DNA of 64,000 nucleotides from Natronomonas gomsonensis (GTDB lineage Archaea; Halobacteriota; Halobacteria; Halobacteriales; Haloarculaceae). Below are positions 8,685-16,238 of this stretch, piece by piece (position 1 is the stretch's first letter; each line of letters starts with the position of its first letter). The stretch is taken from the NCBI RefSeq assembly GCF_013391635.1, contig NZ_JACAWU010000002.1, positions 496,001 to 560,000 of the forward strand. Direction: 5' to 3'. The translations under genes and the position numbers were made by a program. A model generated the notes under the pieces. It saw nothing but the letters and a program-made list of their open reading frames with translations, made no database searches and was not told where the DNA came from.

Positions 8685-9308
8685 TCAGTCGTCCGCCTCT
8701 ATCGGTCGTTGAATATCGACGACCGGCTCCATCTCGTGGGGGAGATGCATCAGGTTCCAGACCGGCGAGCGCTTTGCGCCCTCGGCGAGGAGTTCGGCGT
8801 CCGCCTCCGAGAGGCCGTCGCCGCTGACTTCTATCTCGACGCGGATGTCGTCGAACGTGGCCGCGGCGTCCTCGACGTCGTGAATCATGAGGACCACGCG
8901 GGGGTCGAAGTCGAGTCGGACGTTCGTTTCCAGCCCCTCGAGTTCGATGTCGTTGGCTAACGCTGTGACGCCCACGGCCACGTTTAGACAGCCGCTGAGT
9001 GCAGCCAGCGCTACCTCGATGGGTTCCATGCGGTCCGTCGGGTCGACGAAGCCGGCGGCCGCTTCCATCTCCTTCCAGGCACCCATCGGTAGGGTGTACT
9101 CTCGGGTCTCTCGTTCGATTTTCTCGCCGCCGAGCGTGTACTCGTCGACTCTCGCCAGACTGTGAAAGAGCCGTCCCTCGTAGGGCGCACGTGCCCCGAG
9201 TTCCATCTGTATCTCCTCGGGATTGGCCGTCGCGTGCTCGACGAACTCGTGGAATGCGTCCAGGTCGACTCCTTGTTTTACCGTCTCCGATTGGTGTGTT
9301 GCTGCCAT
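8685..9308 (-). CDS. OsmC/Ohr-fold protein with a single cysteine
   Basis: 207 residues in the OsmC superfamily. MEPIEVALAALSGCLNVAVG carries the first, peroxidatic-position cysteine (about residue 106). The site where the resolving cysteine normally sits reads AKRSPVWN, with Ser at about residue 180. Family members reduce organic hydroperoxides with this cysteine pair, so this protein is either a one-cysteine thiol enzyme or non-catalytic. A 220-base upstream region carries a short inverted repeat. Confidence 0.8.
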   Translation of the reverse strand: MAATHQSETVKQGVDLDAFHEFVEHATANPEEIQMELGARAPYEGRLFHSLARVDEYTLGGEKIERETREYTLPMGAWKEMEAAAGFVDPTDRMEPIEVALAALSGCLNVAVGVTALANDIELEGLETNVRLDFDPRVVLMIHDVEDAAATFDDIRVEIEVSGDGLSEADAELLAEGAKRSPVWNLMHLPHEMEPVVDIQRPIEADD

Positions 9309-9411
9309 GAATTCCTCCTGTCGCTGTAATCCACTCCAACGCGACGACGCGTTCGGACAGTGCTGTCCGCTGGGTCTCGTCGACCGTGGATTAGCGTTCT
9401 ATCCCACGTTA

Positions 9412-9426
9412 AACATCATCAATGTT
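9412..9426. promoter_or_regulatory. Inverted repeat upstream of the OsmC gene
   Basis: AACAT-catca-ATGTT, a perfect 5-bp inverted repeat with a 5-base spacer in an A/T-rich patch. It lies about 104 bases upstream of the OsmC start codon, in a 225-base region without genes. It could be an operator, but that rests only on symmetry and position. Confidence 0.25.
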
Positions 9427-9533
9427 CGTTAAGATTCCGTGCCGCTTGGTCGCCCTTGGTTGCCACATACGACCCACTCACTGTGGTCTCAGTAGGCGAG
9501 GCGTTGACTGGCGGTTCGGGGCGTGCTTCGCCC

Positions 9534-10328
9534 TCAGTTCCACGGCGCGCCGTCGGGGTCGACTACGCGTCGTCGTTCGTCGATGCCGTCGAGGCGCGTT
9601 CGTGCTTCGTCGGTGAATGCGACTTCCCTGGCATCGATGTTATCCCGGACGTGTTCACCGCGGGCCTTCGGAATCGGGACGATGTCACGGTCGAGGTGCC
9701 ACGCCAACACCGCCTGTGCGGGCGTCACGCCGAGGTCGGCGGCGACCGACCGAACGACGGGATGGTCGAGTAACTCACCCTGTCCGAGCGGGGAGTACGC
9801 GACGAGCTGGTGGCCAGTCTCGTGGGCGATGGCTGCCAACTCAGACTGGGGCAACAGGGGATGGCACTCCAGTTGGTGGGCGACGATGGGCGAGTCGAGC
9901 AGTTCGCGGGCCTCCCTGAGGAGTTCGGGCGTGAAGTTTGAGACGCCGACGTGGCGTGTCAACCCCGCCTCCCGGAGTTCGTCGAACGCCGACAGCGTCG
10001 CCTCGGCGTCGTAGGCTCGAATCGGCCAGTGGACGTACAACAAATCGACGGCATCGACGCCGAGCCTTTCGAGACTCGCCTCGGTCGTCCGACGTACGTC
10101 CTCGGGCGCTAGCGAGTCGGGGTGTACTTTCGTCGCGAGAAACACCGCCTCGCGGTCGACGCCGCTTTCGGCGAGCGCCTCGCCGACCTCCGCTTCGTTG
10201 TCGTACATCTGTGCGGTGTCGACGTGGCGATAGCCCGCTTCGAGCGCCGAACCGACCGCGTCGACGCACTCTTGGCCCGCTAATCCCGACGTGCCGAACC
10301 CCGGTGCCGGAATCTCCGGTCGTGACAT
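9534..10328 (-). CDS. Aldo/keto reductase
   Basis: 264 residues from the ATG at 10328 (MSRPEIPAPGFGTSG). This is the canonical AKR (beta/alpha)8 layout: GYRHVDTAQMYDNEAEVG supplies the catalytic Asp and Tyr, FLATKV the Lys, and LLYVHWP the His. GVSNF follows, and the NADPH-binding end has VPIPKARGEHVRDNI. It reduces carbonyls with NAD(P)H; 2,5-diketogluconate or methylglyoxal reductase-like roles are common but unproven here. It is divergent from the glyoxalase-fold gene at 10406. Confidence 0.9.
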   Translation of the reverse strand: MSRPEIPAPGFGTSGLAGQECVDAVGSALEAGYRHVDTAQMYDNEAEVGEALAESGVDREAVFLATKVHPDSLAPEDVRRTTEASLERLGVDAVDLLYVHWPIRAYDAEATLSAFDELREAGLTRHVGVSNFTPELLREARELLDSPIVAHQLECHPLLPQSELAAIAHETGHQLVAYSPLGQGELLDHPVVRSVAADLGVTPAQAVLAWHLDRDIVPIPKARGEHVRDNIDAREVAFTDEARTRLDGIDERRRVVDPDGAPWN

Positions 10329-10405
10329 GGATTCACTACAGCGGCGAGCACCAACTGTCTTCGCCCGTCGGAAGTGCCTTTGTCGGTCAGTGAGTGGTGC
10401 CATCC

Positions 10406-10822
10406 ATGACCGACCTCACGGCCCACCACGTCGGCCTGACCGTCTCGAATCTCGACCGTGCAGTCGCCTTCTACCGCGACACGCTCGGTCTCGAGGTCAT
10501 CTCTCGGTTCGAGGTCGGCGGCGAGGCGTTCGCGACCGCCGTCGACGTCGAAGGCGCTTCCGGAACGTTCGCACACCTCGACGCCGACGGCGTCCGCATC
10601 GAACTCGTCGAGTACGACCCCGAGGGAACGGCTTCCACCTCGGCGCTCAACCAACCGGGGGCCTGCCACGTCGGGTTCGCAGTCGAGGACGTCGACACCT
10701 TCGTCGCCGGCCTGTCCGACGACGTCGAGACGGTCAGCGAGCCACAGACGACCGAAAGCGGGACGCGAATCGTCTTTCTCCGTGACCCCGATGGAAATCG
10801 CATCGAACTGCTCGAAGCGTAG
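10406..10822 (+). CDS. VOC-superfamily (glyoxalase-like) protein
   Basis: 138 residues with two beta-alpha-beta-beta-beta modules. Candidate metal ligands are the His of HHVGLTVSNLDRAVAFYRDT, the Glu of VRIELVEYD, the His of CHVGFAVEDVD and the C-terminal Glu in NRIELLEA. These are the positions used by glyoxalase I and methylmalonyl-CoA epimerase. The exact substrate is unknown. Divergence from the aldo/keto reductase hints at shared 2-oxoaldehyde or carbonyl metabolism. Confidence 0.82.
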   Translation: MTDLTAHHVGLTVSNLDRAVAFYRDTLGLEVISRFEVGGEAFATAVDVEGASGTFAHLDADGVRIELVEYDPEGTASTSALNQPGACHVGFAVEDVDTFVAGLSDDVETVSEPQTTESGTRIVFLRDPDGNRIELLEA

Positions 10823-10878
10823 TCGCGCCGTTGCGCTAACCGCCACCGCTTTGTAGCCGCCCGGCCGAGGTTCGCCCG

Positions 10879-11721
10879 ATGGATGGTCGCGCAGTCGCCC
10901 CCGCAGCGGGCACCGTACTGAACGCCCTGGCGAACGGCTACGGGTCGGCTTTCGCCATCGACGCCTACACCGAGGCGACAGTCGAGTTGGACGCCACCGG
11001 GGAGGTCACCGGCGAGGTGGCCGAAGCGCCCGACGCCGACACCCGCCTCGTCGAGCGATGCGTCGAATGCGTCGTCGAACGCTTCGGCGACGGCGAGGGC
11101 GGACACGTCCGCACCGAAAGCGAGGTGCCGATGGCCTCGGGGCTCAAATCTTCCAGCGCCGCCGCCAACGCAACCGTGCTGGCGACGCTGGACGCCCTTG
11201 GCGCCGAGATGGACCGCGAGGACGCCTGTCGTCTCGGCGTCGAGGCCGCCCGCGATGCCGGCGTGACGGTCACCGGTGCCTTCGACGACGCCTCCGCGTC
11301 GATGCTCGGCGGCGTCACCGTCACCGACAACACCGACGACGCACTCCTCCGACGGGATGAACCATCGTGGGACGTACTCGTCTACACGCCCGACGAACGC
11401 TCGTTTTCCGCCGATGCCGACGTGGGGCGCTGTGAGCGGGTCGCGCCGATGGCCGACGTAGTGTACGAACTGGCGTCCGATGGCGACTACGAGCGGGCGA
11501 TGTCGATAAACGGACTCGCCTTCTGTGCGGCACTGGGTTACCCGACGGAACCAATCGTGGAGGCGCTGCCGGAGTCGGCCGCTTCGCTTTCGGGAACCGG
11601 ACCGAGCTACACCGCCGTCGGCGATCGAGAGACACTGGAACGACTGCAAGACAGCTGGGATCAACGAGACGGACACACATGGCTGACAACGACACAACTG
11701 ACGGGAGCGACGACGAAGTGA
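10879..11721 (+). CDS. aroK: Shikimate kinase, archaeal GHMP type
   Basis: 280 residues of the GHMP-kinase fold, which replaces the bacterial P-loop shikimate kinase in archaea. It phosphorylates shikimate in aromatic amino-acid synthesis. Motif 1 reads APAAGTVLNALANGYGSAFA, the ATP-binding motif is VPMASGLKSSSAAANA (about residue 86), and the C-terminal GHMP motif is SASLSGTGPSYTAVG. The 3' end overlaps the chorismate mutase start by 43 bases in another frame, so the two are one operon. EPSP synthase and prephenate dehydrogenase lie elsewhere in the window. Confidence 0.93.
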   Translation: MDGRAVAPAAGTVLNALANGYGSAFAIDAYTEATVELDATGEVTGEVAEAPDADTRLVERCVECVVERFGDGEGGHVRTESEVPMASGLKSSSAAANATVLATLDALGAEMDREDACRLGVEAARDAGVTVTGAFDDASASMLGGVTVTDNTDDALLRRDEPSWDVLVYTPDERSFSADADVGRCERVAPMADVVYELASDGDYERAMSINGLAFCAALGYPTEPIVEALPESAASLSGTGPSYTAVGDRETLERLQDSWDQRDGHTWLTTTQLTGATTK

Positions 11722-12029
11722 ACGACGAGGCTGCCGCTCGAACGGGCGGCGACCCCGCCGAAATGGACCTCGACGAACTCCGCGAGGAGATACAGACCAT
11801 TGACCGCGAAATCGTCGAACTCATCGCCCAACGGACCTACGTCGCCGAGAGCATCGCCGCGGTGAAACGCCAGCAGGGACTGCCGACGACTGACGAGTCC
11901 CAAGAGCAGGCCGTCATGGACCGTGCCGGCGAGAACGCCCAGCGGTTCGGCGTCGACGACAACCTCGTCAAAGCGATTTTCCGGCTGCTCATCGAGTTGA
12001 ACAAAGTGGAGCAACGAGAGAGTCGGTAG
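11679..12029 (+). CDS. Chorismate mutase, AroQ class
   Basis: 116 residues: about 28 acidic, disordered N-terminal residues, then the three-helix AroQ domain (LDELREEIQTIDREIVELIA, then RTYVAESIAAVKRQQGL, then the last helix FRLLIELNKVEQRESR). It converts chorismate to prephenate. Candidate active-site residues visible are the Arg and Lys of the first helices and the Glu and Gln near the end. Its last 11 codons (11997-12029) are repeated three more times downstream, at the ends of toxin-antitoxin cassettes. It overlaps shikimate kinase by 43 bases. Confidence 0.93.
   Translation: MADNDTTDGSDDEVNDEAAARTGGDPAEMDLDELREEIQTIDREIVELIAQRTYVAESIAAVKRQQGLPTTDESQEQAVMDRAGENAQRFGVDDNLVKAIFRLLIELNKVEQRESR
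11997..12029 (+). repeat. Chorismate-mutase 3'-end repeat, copy 1 (in the intact gene)
   Basis: 33 bases encoding LNKVEQRESR plus TAG. This is the functional C-terminus of the chorismate mutase gene and the left boundary of the accessory array. The three further copies are at 16856, 17570 and 18190, all on the same strand. Confidence 0.9.
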
Positions 12030-12065
12030 CTCGAAATCCAGCAATACAAGCCGTATTGAGTCTGA

Positions 12066-12128
12066 TTAGTCCTCAGGATATTCTTCCGATAGCTGCTCTT
12101 TCAATTCAGCCTCGGTGAAAAACACCAT
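12066..12128 (-). pseudogene. Possible 3' remnant of a convergent gene
   Basis: A 20-codon minus-strand frame from the ATG at 12128 to the stop at 12066-12068, reading MVFFTEAELKEQLSEEYPED. The composition is coding-like, but it is too short to be confident of. In-frame sequence upstream looks degraded and overlaps the RHH gene. It occupies the place (stop about 36 bases after a chorismate-mutase repeat) where the other segments have a convergent gene, so it may be the tail of a lost one. Confidence 0.3.
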
Positions 12129-12207
12129 GTCCGGTTTCGGTGGCTCCGAAGGATGGGGTAGTGACGAGAGGGCAAGCGTTTTGGCTCTGCACTCACATTG
12201 TACACAT

Positions 12208-12528
12208 ATGAGTTCCGAGTCCAACAAGAAGCGCGTCCAGTTCCGTGCACCGAGGGGGCTGGTAGACCGGGCCGACGCGCTCGCTGCGGTGTTCGAGACG
12301 GATCGGACTGACATCCTCATCTCCGCGCTTCGGGACTATCTGCGGGACGCCGCGCATTCCGACGAAGTGAAACAGGAGATCGCGGACGCCTACTACGACG
12401 ACGACATCACGTTCAAGGAACTGAAGGACCTCGTCGGGCACGAGGAGGCCGCCAACTTCCGACTCCTGAAAGAGCAACTGACCGACGAGTTCGTGGACGG
12501 AGTCGCGGAGGAACTTGCCGACTCGTAG
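12208..12528 (+). CDS. Ribbon-helix-helix antitoxin (CopG-like)
   Basis: 106 residues from the ATG at 12208; the frame extends upstream, but that DNA is intergenic in character. The N-terminal RHH domain (KRVQFRAPRGLVDRADALA, then TDRTDILISALRDYL) would bind its own operator. The C-terminal half is helical and acidic, suited to wrapping a toxin. The TAG stop abuts the ATG of the PIN-domain gene, the standard antitoxin-toxin order. A partly symmetrical A/T-rich patch (ttgtacacatatg) overlaps the start and could hold promoter and operator. Confidence 0.8.
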   Translation: MSSESNKKRVQFRAPRGLVDRADALAAVFETDRTDILISALRDYLRDAAHSDEVKQEIADAYYDDDITFKELKDLVGHEEAANFRLLKEQLTDEFVDGVAEELADS

Positions 12529-13053
12529 ATGGTTTTGATAGTCGCCGACACGTCCGCCCTCGTGAGCCTCGGAACCGTGGCGGACAGTTCACCGAACCCA
12601 CTCGACTTCCTCCTCGATTCGCACACCGTGGTCGTCCCAGAGCAGGTCGTCGACGAACTCACCGAGACGGCGTCCTACGACGACGCCTCCGGCGAGGGGG
12701 CACAAGCGGTTCTCGACCGTCGCTCCGCGTTCGAGGTGCGTTCCGTCGAACTGGACGAGACGTTTCCGTTGGACGATGGTGAGAACGCGGCGGTCACGCT
12801 GGCCAACGAGGTGGACGCCGTGCAACTGCTCTGTGACGAGTTCAATCGGCTCGCGCTCGTCCACGCCTCGCTGGCCGAAACCCGCCTCGTCACAACACCG
12901 ATTCTTCTCACCGCGCTGGTTCGGAACGACGCGCTCTCACCCGACACCGCTGAGGTGATTTTGGCCGAGATGAGTGACGCCCGCAGCTGGTCGTCAAACT
13001 CCTACGTCGAACGCGCGAATGCCACGCTTCGACAGCAACGCGAGGAGAGATGA
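12529..13053 (+). CDS. PIN-like domain toxin (VapC-type)
   Basis: 174 residues, starting directly after the antitoxin stop. PIN hallmarks are the first acidic motif VADTSALVSLG, a mid-protein Glu/Asp pair in VVPEQVVDELTE, DDGENAAVTLANEV and the LLCDEFNRLALVH region. Such proteins are Mg-dependent RNases kept inactive by the upstream antitoxin. It is longer than classical VapC (about 130), with a C-terminal helical extension. It is the first cassette after the intact chorismate mutase gene. Confidence 0.78.
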   Translation: MVLIVADTSALVSLGTVADSSPNPLDFLLDSHTVVVPEQVVDELTETASYDDASGEGAQAVLDRRSAFEVRSVELDETFPLDDGENAAVTLANEVDAVQLLCDEFNRLALVHASLAETRLVTTPILLTALVRNDALSPDTAEVILAEMSDARSWSSNSYVERANATLRQQREER

Positions 13054-13147
13054 GGTACGTTTCACACCCTTAGTGGTGGAACAACCGCTAGGTAGGTCTG
13101 CGGATTGAGTGGACGGGGGTCAGCTATTCACTCGTGGAGACCGTTTG

Positions 13148-13525
13148 CTAAAGAACTCCACCGACAATACTTCCAATAATAGTGGCCCCACCGATAATTG
13201 TCCCGAGAATAAGTATTACACCCCCGATTTCCATCAGGTATACGCTCGTTGGGGGAGGGCCACCTGCCCGACCGACAAACAAGGAGGCGAGGAAGCTGCT
13301 AATTGCGGTTGGCAAAAACACGAGTAATGCAGGGACTTTCGCTTGACTCATACTCTGTCGCAAGCGAAACTCTTCGGTTTGCCGTGCCGTGCCTGAACTC
13401 TTCTGTCGTTGTTGGTGCTGATACGCTGAATACGCACCCACCAAGAACGAGACACCGGCTATCCCTAAGAGAGCGGAGCCAAGAACGGGGTCAAGCATTA
13501 TTCCCGCTTCGGATGTTTCATACAT
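13148..13525 (-). CDS. Small membrane protein of the accessory island
   Basis: 125 residues, with a possible shorter start at 13498 (MLDPVLGSALLG). Three hydrophobic helices: about residues 10-30, 65-85 and 98-124. A polar, glutamine-rich cytoplasmic loop sits between the first two. Codon use is richer in A/T than in the core genes. No family is recognised. It stands alone, convergent to the PIN-toxin gene. Confidence 0.5.
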   Translation of the reverse strand: MYETSEAGIMLDPVLGSALLGIAGVSFLVGAYSAYQHQQRQKSSGTARQTEEFRLRQSMSQAKVPALLVFLPTAISSFLASLFVGRAGGPPPTSVYLMEIGGVILILGTIIGGATIIGSIVGGVL

Positions 13526-13603
13526 AATATTTCAACCCGATTCAACCGATGATTGCTTGCCCTGTACTGATTACTGGGAATTATTGTACTTCATGCGGGC
13601 CAC

Positions 13604-13867
13604 ATGCGGTCTATATTGAGCGATTACTATAACAAGTCGATTATAGAAGTTTCCAGACAAACCACACTGGAAGAGTCAGTCAATAGACTTGCGTATCGAG
13701 CACTTCAACAAGAGTTCGACGAGGTCATCTTCGCACTAAGTCACCACTGCTCGAACGTTGACTGTTCAACGCCACAAGTCGACCGTGACGATTTCAACCA
13801 AGTGAAATTGGGCGAGGAAGTCGGTCTGCTATATCACTCTGGAGACAGTGCGACTCTTATTCGCTGA
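13604..13867 (+). CDS. Unknown 87-residue protein (full copy of a duplicated segment)
   Basis: 87 residues from the ATG at 13604, beginning MRSILSDYYNKSIIEVSRQT. There are two cysteines (SNVDCSTPQ and a preceding HHC) and an acidic centre, but no known motif. The first 30 or so codons are repeated at 14528-14622, where the copy stops early, so this one is probably the parent. Codon use is A/T-rich. The function is unknown. Confidence 0.45.
   Translation: MRSILSDYYNKSIIEVSRQTTLEESVNRLAYRALQQEFDEVIFALSHHCSNVDCSTPQVDRDDFNQVKLGEEVGLLYHSGDSATLIR
13614..13702 (+). repeat. About 90-bp direct repeat, copy 1 (inside the 87-residue gene)
   Basis: Matches 14528-14616 with roughly a dozen mismatches, the central stretch around tcgattatagaag and cagacaaaccacactgg being nearly identical. 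It covers codons about 4-33 of the 87-residue gene. Confidence 0.8.
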
Positions 13868-13918
13868 ATAACACCTATACATTGGCATCCACATCATAGC
13901 TACTCATTGAGCCGGGTA

Positions 13919-14383
13919 TTAGGTAGAAACTGAAGTGGTCCGGGTTTGATTCATTGAGTCAATTTCGTGGACGACGATCGAATTTGGTATGTCTGAGAAA
14001 ATTGCGTTGACCTCGTATCCTTTCCCAAAGAACGCATCCACTCGGTCTGATTCTATATCGAAATACGACGGAATCGGTTTGTGTGGCCGGATTGTGATTG
14101 TCATTTGATTTTCAGCCTCATCGAATACCACCTGGGAGACTTCAGCCCGGTAATCCCCATCACGAACATAGAAACAGCCAGATACGGAGACCGTATTTTT
14201 CTCACCAATTCTGATTACGGGCGCGTCTTCCTCGTGAATCTCGGTCTCAGTTGGACTGAACGACCGGATAGTGATACTCTCTAACGGCCCCGGAGTTGGA
14301 GGATTATTTTCGAGAGCGAAGTAAGCGGCCCCGCCAACCCCGAAGACTGCCGCAGTTGCACCGAGAACGCTCCTTCGGTCCAT
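13919..14383 (-). CDS. Tat-exported protein, unknown
   Basis: 154 residues. The N-terminus MDRRSVLGATAAVFGVGGAA is a twin-arginine-type signal with a hydrophobic stretch and no lipobox cysteine. The mature part is beta-rich and acidic (SITIRSFSPTETEIHEEDAP, MTITIRPHKPIPSYFDI). One cysteine follows the VSVSG segment. The family is unknown. Together with the neighbouring membrane and lipoprotein genes it forms an envelope-protein patch inside the island, between the two copies of the 90-bp repeat. Confidence 0.55.
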   Translation of the reverse strand: MDRRSVLGATAAVFGVGGAAYFALENNPPTPGPLESITIRSFSPTETEIHEEDAPVIRIGEKNTVSVSGCFYVRDGDYRAEVSQVVFDEAENQMTITIRPHKPIPSYFDIESDRVDAFFGKGYEVNAIFSDIPNSIVVHEIDSMNQTRTTSVST

Positions 14384-14527
14384 ACTGTTTAGCCAACCCT
14401 CCCCAAGGAAAACGTTCGGGCGAAGTCATTCCATGTGGAGCCGAAAACGGATATCGAAGTCTCACACGCTCGCGTCTTCAATGCTACAGTAGCTGTTAAT
14501 ATTCGTCAGCCGTCAGTACAGGGACTG

Positions 14528-14622
14528 TATTGAGCAATTTCTATGATAAGTCGATTATAGAAGCTTCCAGACAAACCACACTGGAAGAGTCAGTCACTAG
14601 ACCTGCTTACCGAGCGGTCTGA
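14528..14622 (+). pseudogene. Truncated duplicate of the 87-residue gene (90-bp repeat, copy 2)
   Basis: In the frame of the parent gene this copy reads LSNFYDKSIIEASRQTTLEE and on to AYRAV before a TGA at 14620-14622. It lacks a start codon at the equivalent position and the last 50 or so codons. It lies 914 bases downstream of copy 1 in the same orientation. The intervening DNA carries a Tat-exported gene. Confidence 0.6.
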
Positions 14623-14642
14623 CCCATTCGGGCTCTCGATTC

Positions 14643-15146
14643 TCACTGCGAGGTTGAACGGAGCCGTCCGGTCATATATCCGGTTGTGTACCCGAGAACT
14701 GCGCCGAACGTAGCAATACCTGCTATTAGGAGGCCAGAAACGGTATAGGCCATTACATACGATGATATGGAAGGTTGGCCTCCCCATCCGACCAGATACC
14801 CGCTTGCGATGAATCCGCCTGGTACCATACTGGGGGCCACACCGATTGCGATGTATCTCAACAGGCCATAGAAGTATCGACGAACACCCGTTTGACCTGC
14901 AGCGTTACCTCGCGTAGCGTCCCCGACGACTGCACTGGGAAGAACCGGCAATAAGAACGTCATGAACATCAAGAATAGCTCCGGACTATTCATCGGTGGA
15001 TTGAATTCGGAGAGATACCGGTTGATTTGAGGAATAAGCACGTACGGCACCACAAGAATCCCTAACCCACCGAGGGCTACCAAATCCCGCTTCTGAACGC
15101 CCTCCACCGAAATCACCCCGCTCACCCGAGAGTGCAGAGAACCCAT
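14643..15146 (-). CDS. Four-helix membrane protein of the accessory island
   Basis: 167 residues from the ATG at 15146; a longer frame to 15209 adds a cysteine-rich, unlikely N-terminus. Four hydrophobic segments (about residues 22-45, 55-75, 92-118 and 128-155) with short polar loops predict a polytopic membrane protein. A/T-richer codons than the flanking core genes support transfer. No family is recognised. The stop lies just beyond the truncated 90-bp repeat. Confidence 0.5.
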   Translation of the reverse strand: MGSLHSRVSGVISVEGVQKRDLVALGGLGILVVPYVLIPQINRYLSEFNPPMNSPELFLMFMTFLLPVLPSAVVGDATRGNAAGQTGVRRYFYGLLRYIAIGVAPSMVPGGFIASGYLVGWGGQPSISSYVMAYTVSGLLIAGIATFGAVLGYTTGYMTGRLRSTSQ

Positions 15147-15327
15147 ACATTCGGTGTTCAGAGCCAAATATGTAAAACCACTACCACAATCACATAGCGA
15201 GTGTACCACAGGGCCTGGAGATTCATCACTTAGTAAAGACCCTGCAATTAGCGACGGTTGACCTCTATATCAAGCCTCTAGTTTAGTTATCCATTCAAAT
15301 TAAGATATTCACGAACCTCTATCAGAT

Positions 15328-15957
15328 ATGGACCGTCGGACGCTCCTGACAACGGCAGCAACAACGTGTGTCGTGGGAGTGAGCGGTTGCCAACAGCTTC
15401 GGGGGCTTACTACGGATGATACCGGGCGACGAGTGGTAGAACTCCACGACCAAGACGCCGTGGCAGAACCCTACGAGGTGACCATCGCTGTCGAACTTCT
15501 CGAACAGACAGTAACCGAAACCCATCCGGCCCACGTTCAAATCACGACAACCAACGAGGGCCCAGACCGAGCGCTTTCCATTGGATCGGGCAGGTGTAGC
15601 CTGTTCAACCGGAGTGATGGGGGAAGTGACGACCCCGCTGGGCTGTGGCTATATCGACCTGAGGAGGCACAGGATCTCGATCGAGAACCCAACAGATGGG
15701 AACAGGACAAATCTCGATTCAGCGACCGAAGCTCCCCGGCATATGGCTGTGGAGCGTTCAAATACAGCTCCGGAGAGTCGATGCGTACCGAGTACAAGGT
15801 GTGGAATGATTACGCTGAGGATGGGTATATTGAACCGGGTACGTATCGGTGGGAGCGAGAAATCCAGATGTGGGACAACCCGGACGCAGAGGGAACAGAA
15901 CAGCCAACTACGACGTTTCAGTGGGGGTTCTCCCTCACCGTCAAGGACGAAGAATAA
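15328..15957 (+). CDS. Tat lipoprotein, unknown
   Basis: 209 residues. MDRRTLLTTAATTCVVGVSGCQQ combines a twin-arginine start, a hydrophobic core and a lipobox (GVSGC) with predicted lipidated Cys near residue 21, as is usual for haloarchaeal surface lipoproteins. The mature domain is a probable beta-sandwich (VTIAVELLEQTVTETHPAHV), with two further cysteines (RCSLF and YGCGAF) that might pair. No catalytic motif is visible. An A/T-rich promoter region lies upstream. Confidence 0.6.
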   Translation: MDRRTLLTTAATTCVVGVSGCQQLRGLTTDDTGRRVVELHDQDAVAEPYEVTIAVELLEQTVTETHPAHVQITTTNEGPDRALSIGSGRCSLFNRSDGGSDDPAGLWLYRPEEAQDLDREPNRWEQDKSRFSDRSSPAYGCGAFKYSSGESMRTEYKVWNDYAEDGYIEPGTYRWEREIQMWDNPDAEGTEQPTTTFQWGFSLTVKDEE

Positions 15958-16009
15958 TCCTCTCAAAAAGATAGGTAAGTCCCCTGCATCGAGCGATTCG
16001 CATCCCTCT

Positions 16010-16141
16010 TCAGGGAATCCCGTCGTAGATTGACGACCGGTGCCTTACTGCGCTAATCTACACGACCTTCTCGCTTCGGTCGAATCGGACGATAGCTCGA
16101 TAGTCACCGACTCACAACGACGCACATGATTTCAGTCCAAA
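16010..16141 (-). pseudogene. Decayed RelE-family toxin
   Basis: Reading the minus strand, the frame gives LKSCASL-stop-VGDYRAIVRFDRSEKVV-stop-ISAVRHRSSIYDGIP-stop. VGDYRAIVRFD and VRHRSSIYDG are the conserved C-terminal strands of RelE/ParE-fold toxins, so the two internal stops (TGA, apparently from an Arg codon before VGDYR, and TAG at a position usually Tyr/Trp) mark a dead gene. The N-terminal half is not recognisable. An intact RHH/RelE pair follows at 16239 on the other strand. Confidence 0.75.
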
Positions 16142-16238
16142 ACAACGGCTTGGCGTTTCTGGCGTCGCTTCGTTCCTCTCACGAGGAGTCGTATCTGCCA
16201 GCGAAACAAACTTGGTAAGACAAGTGTAATACCAGCGT

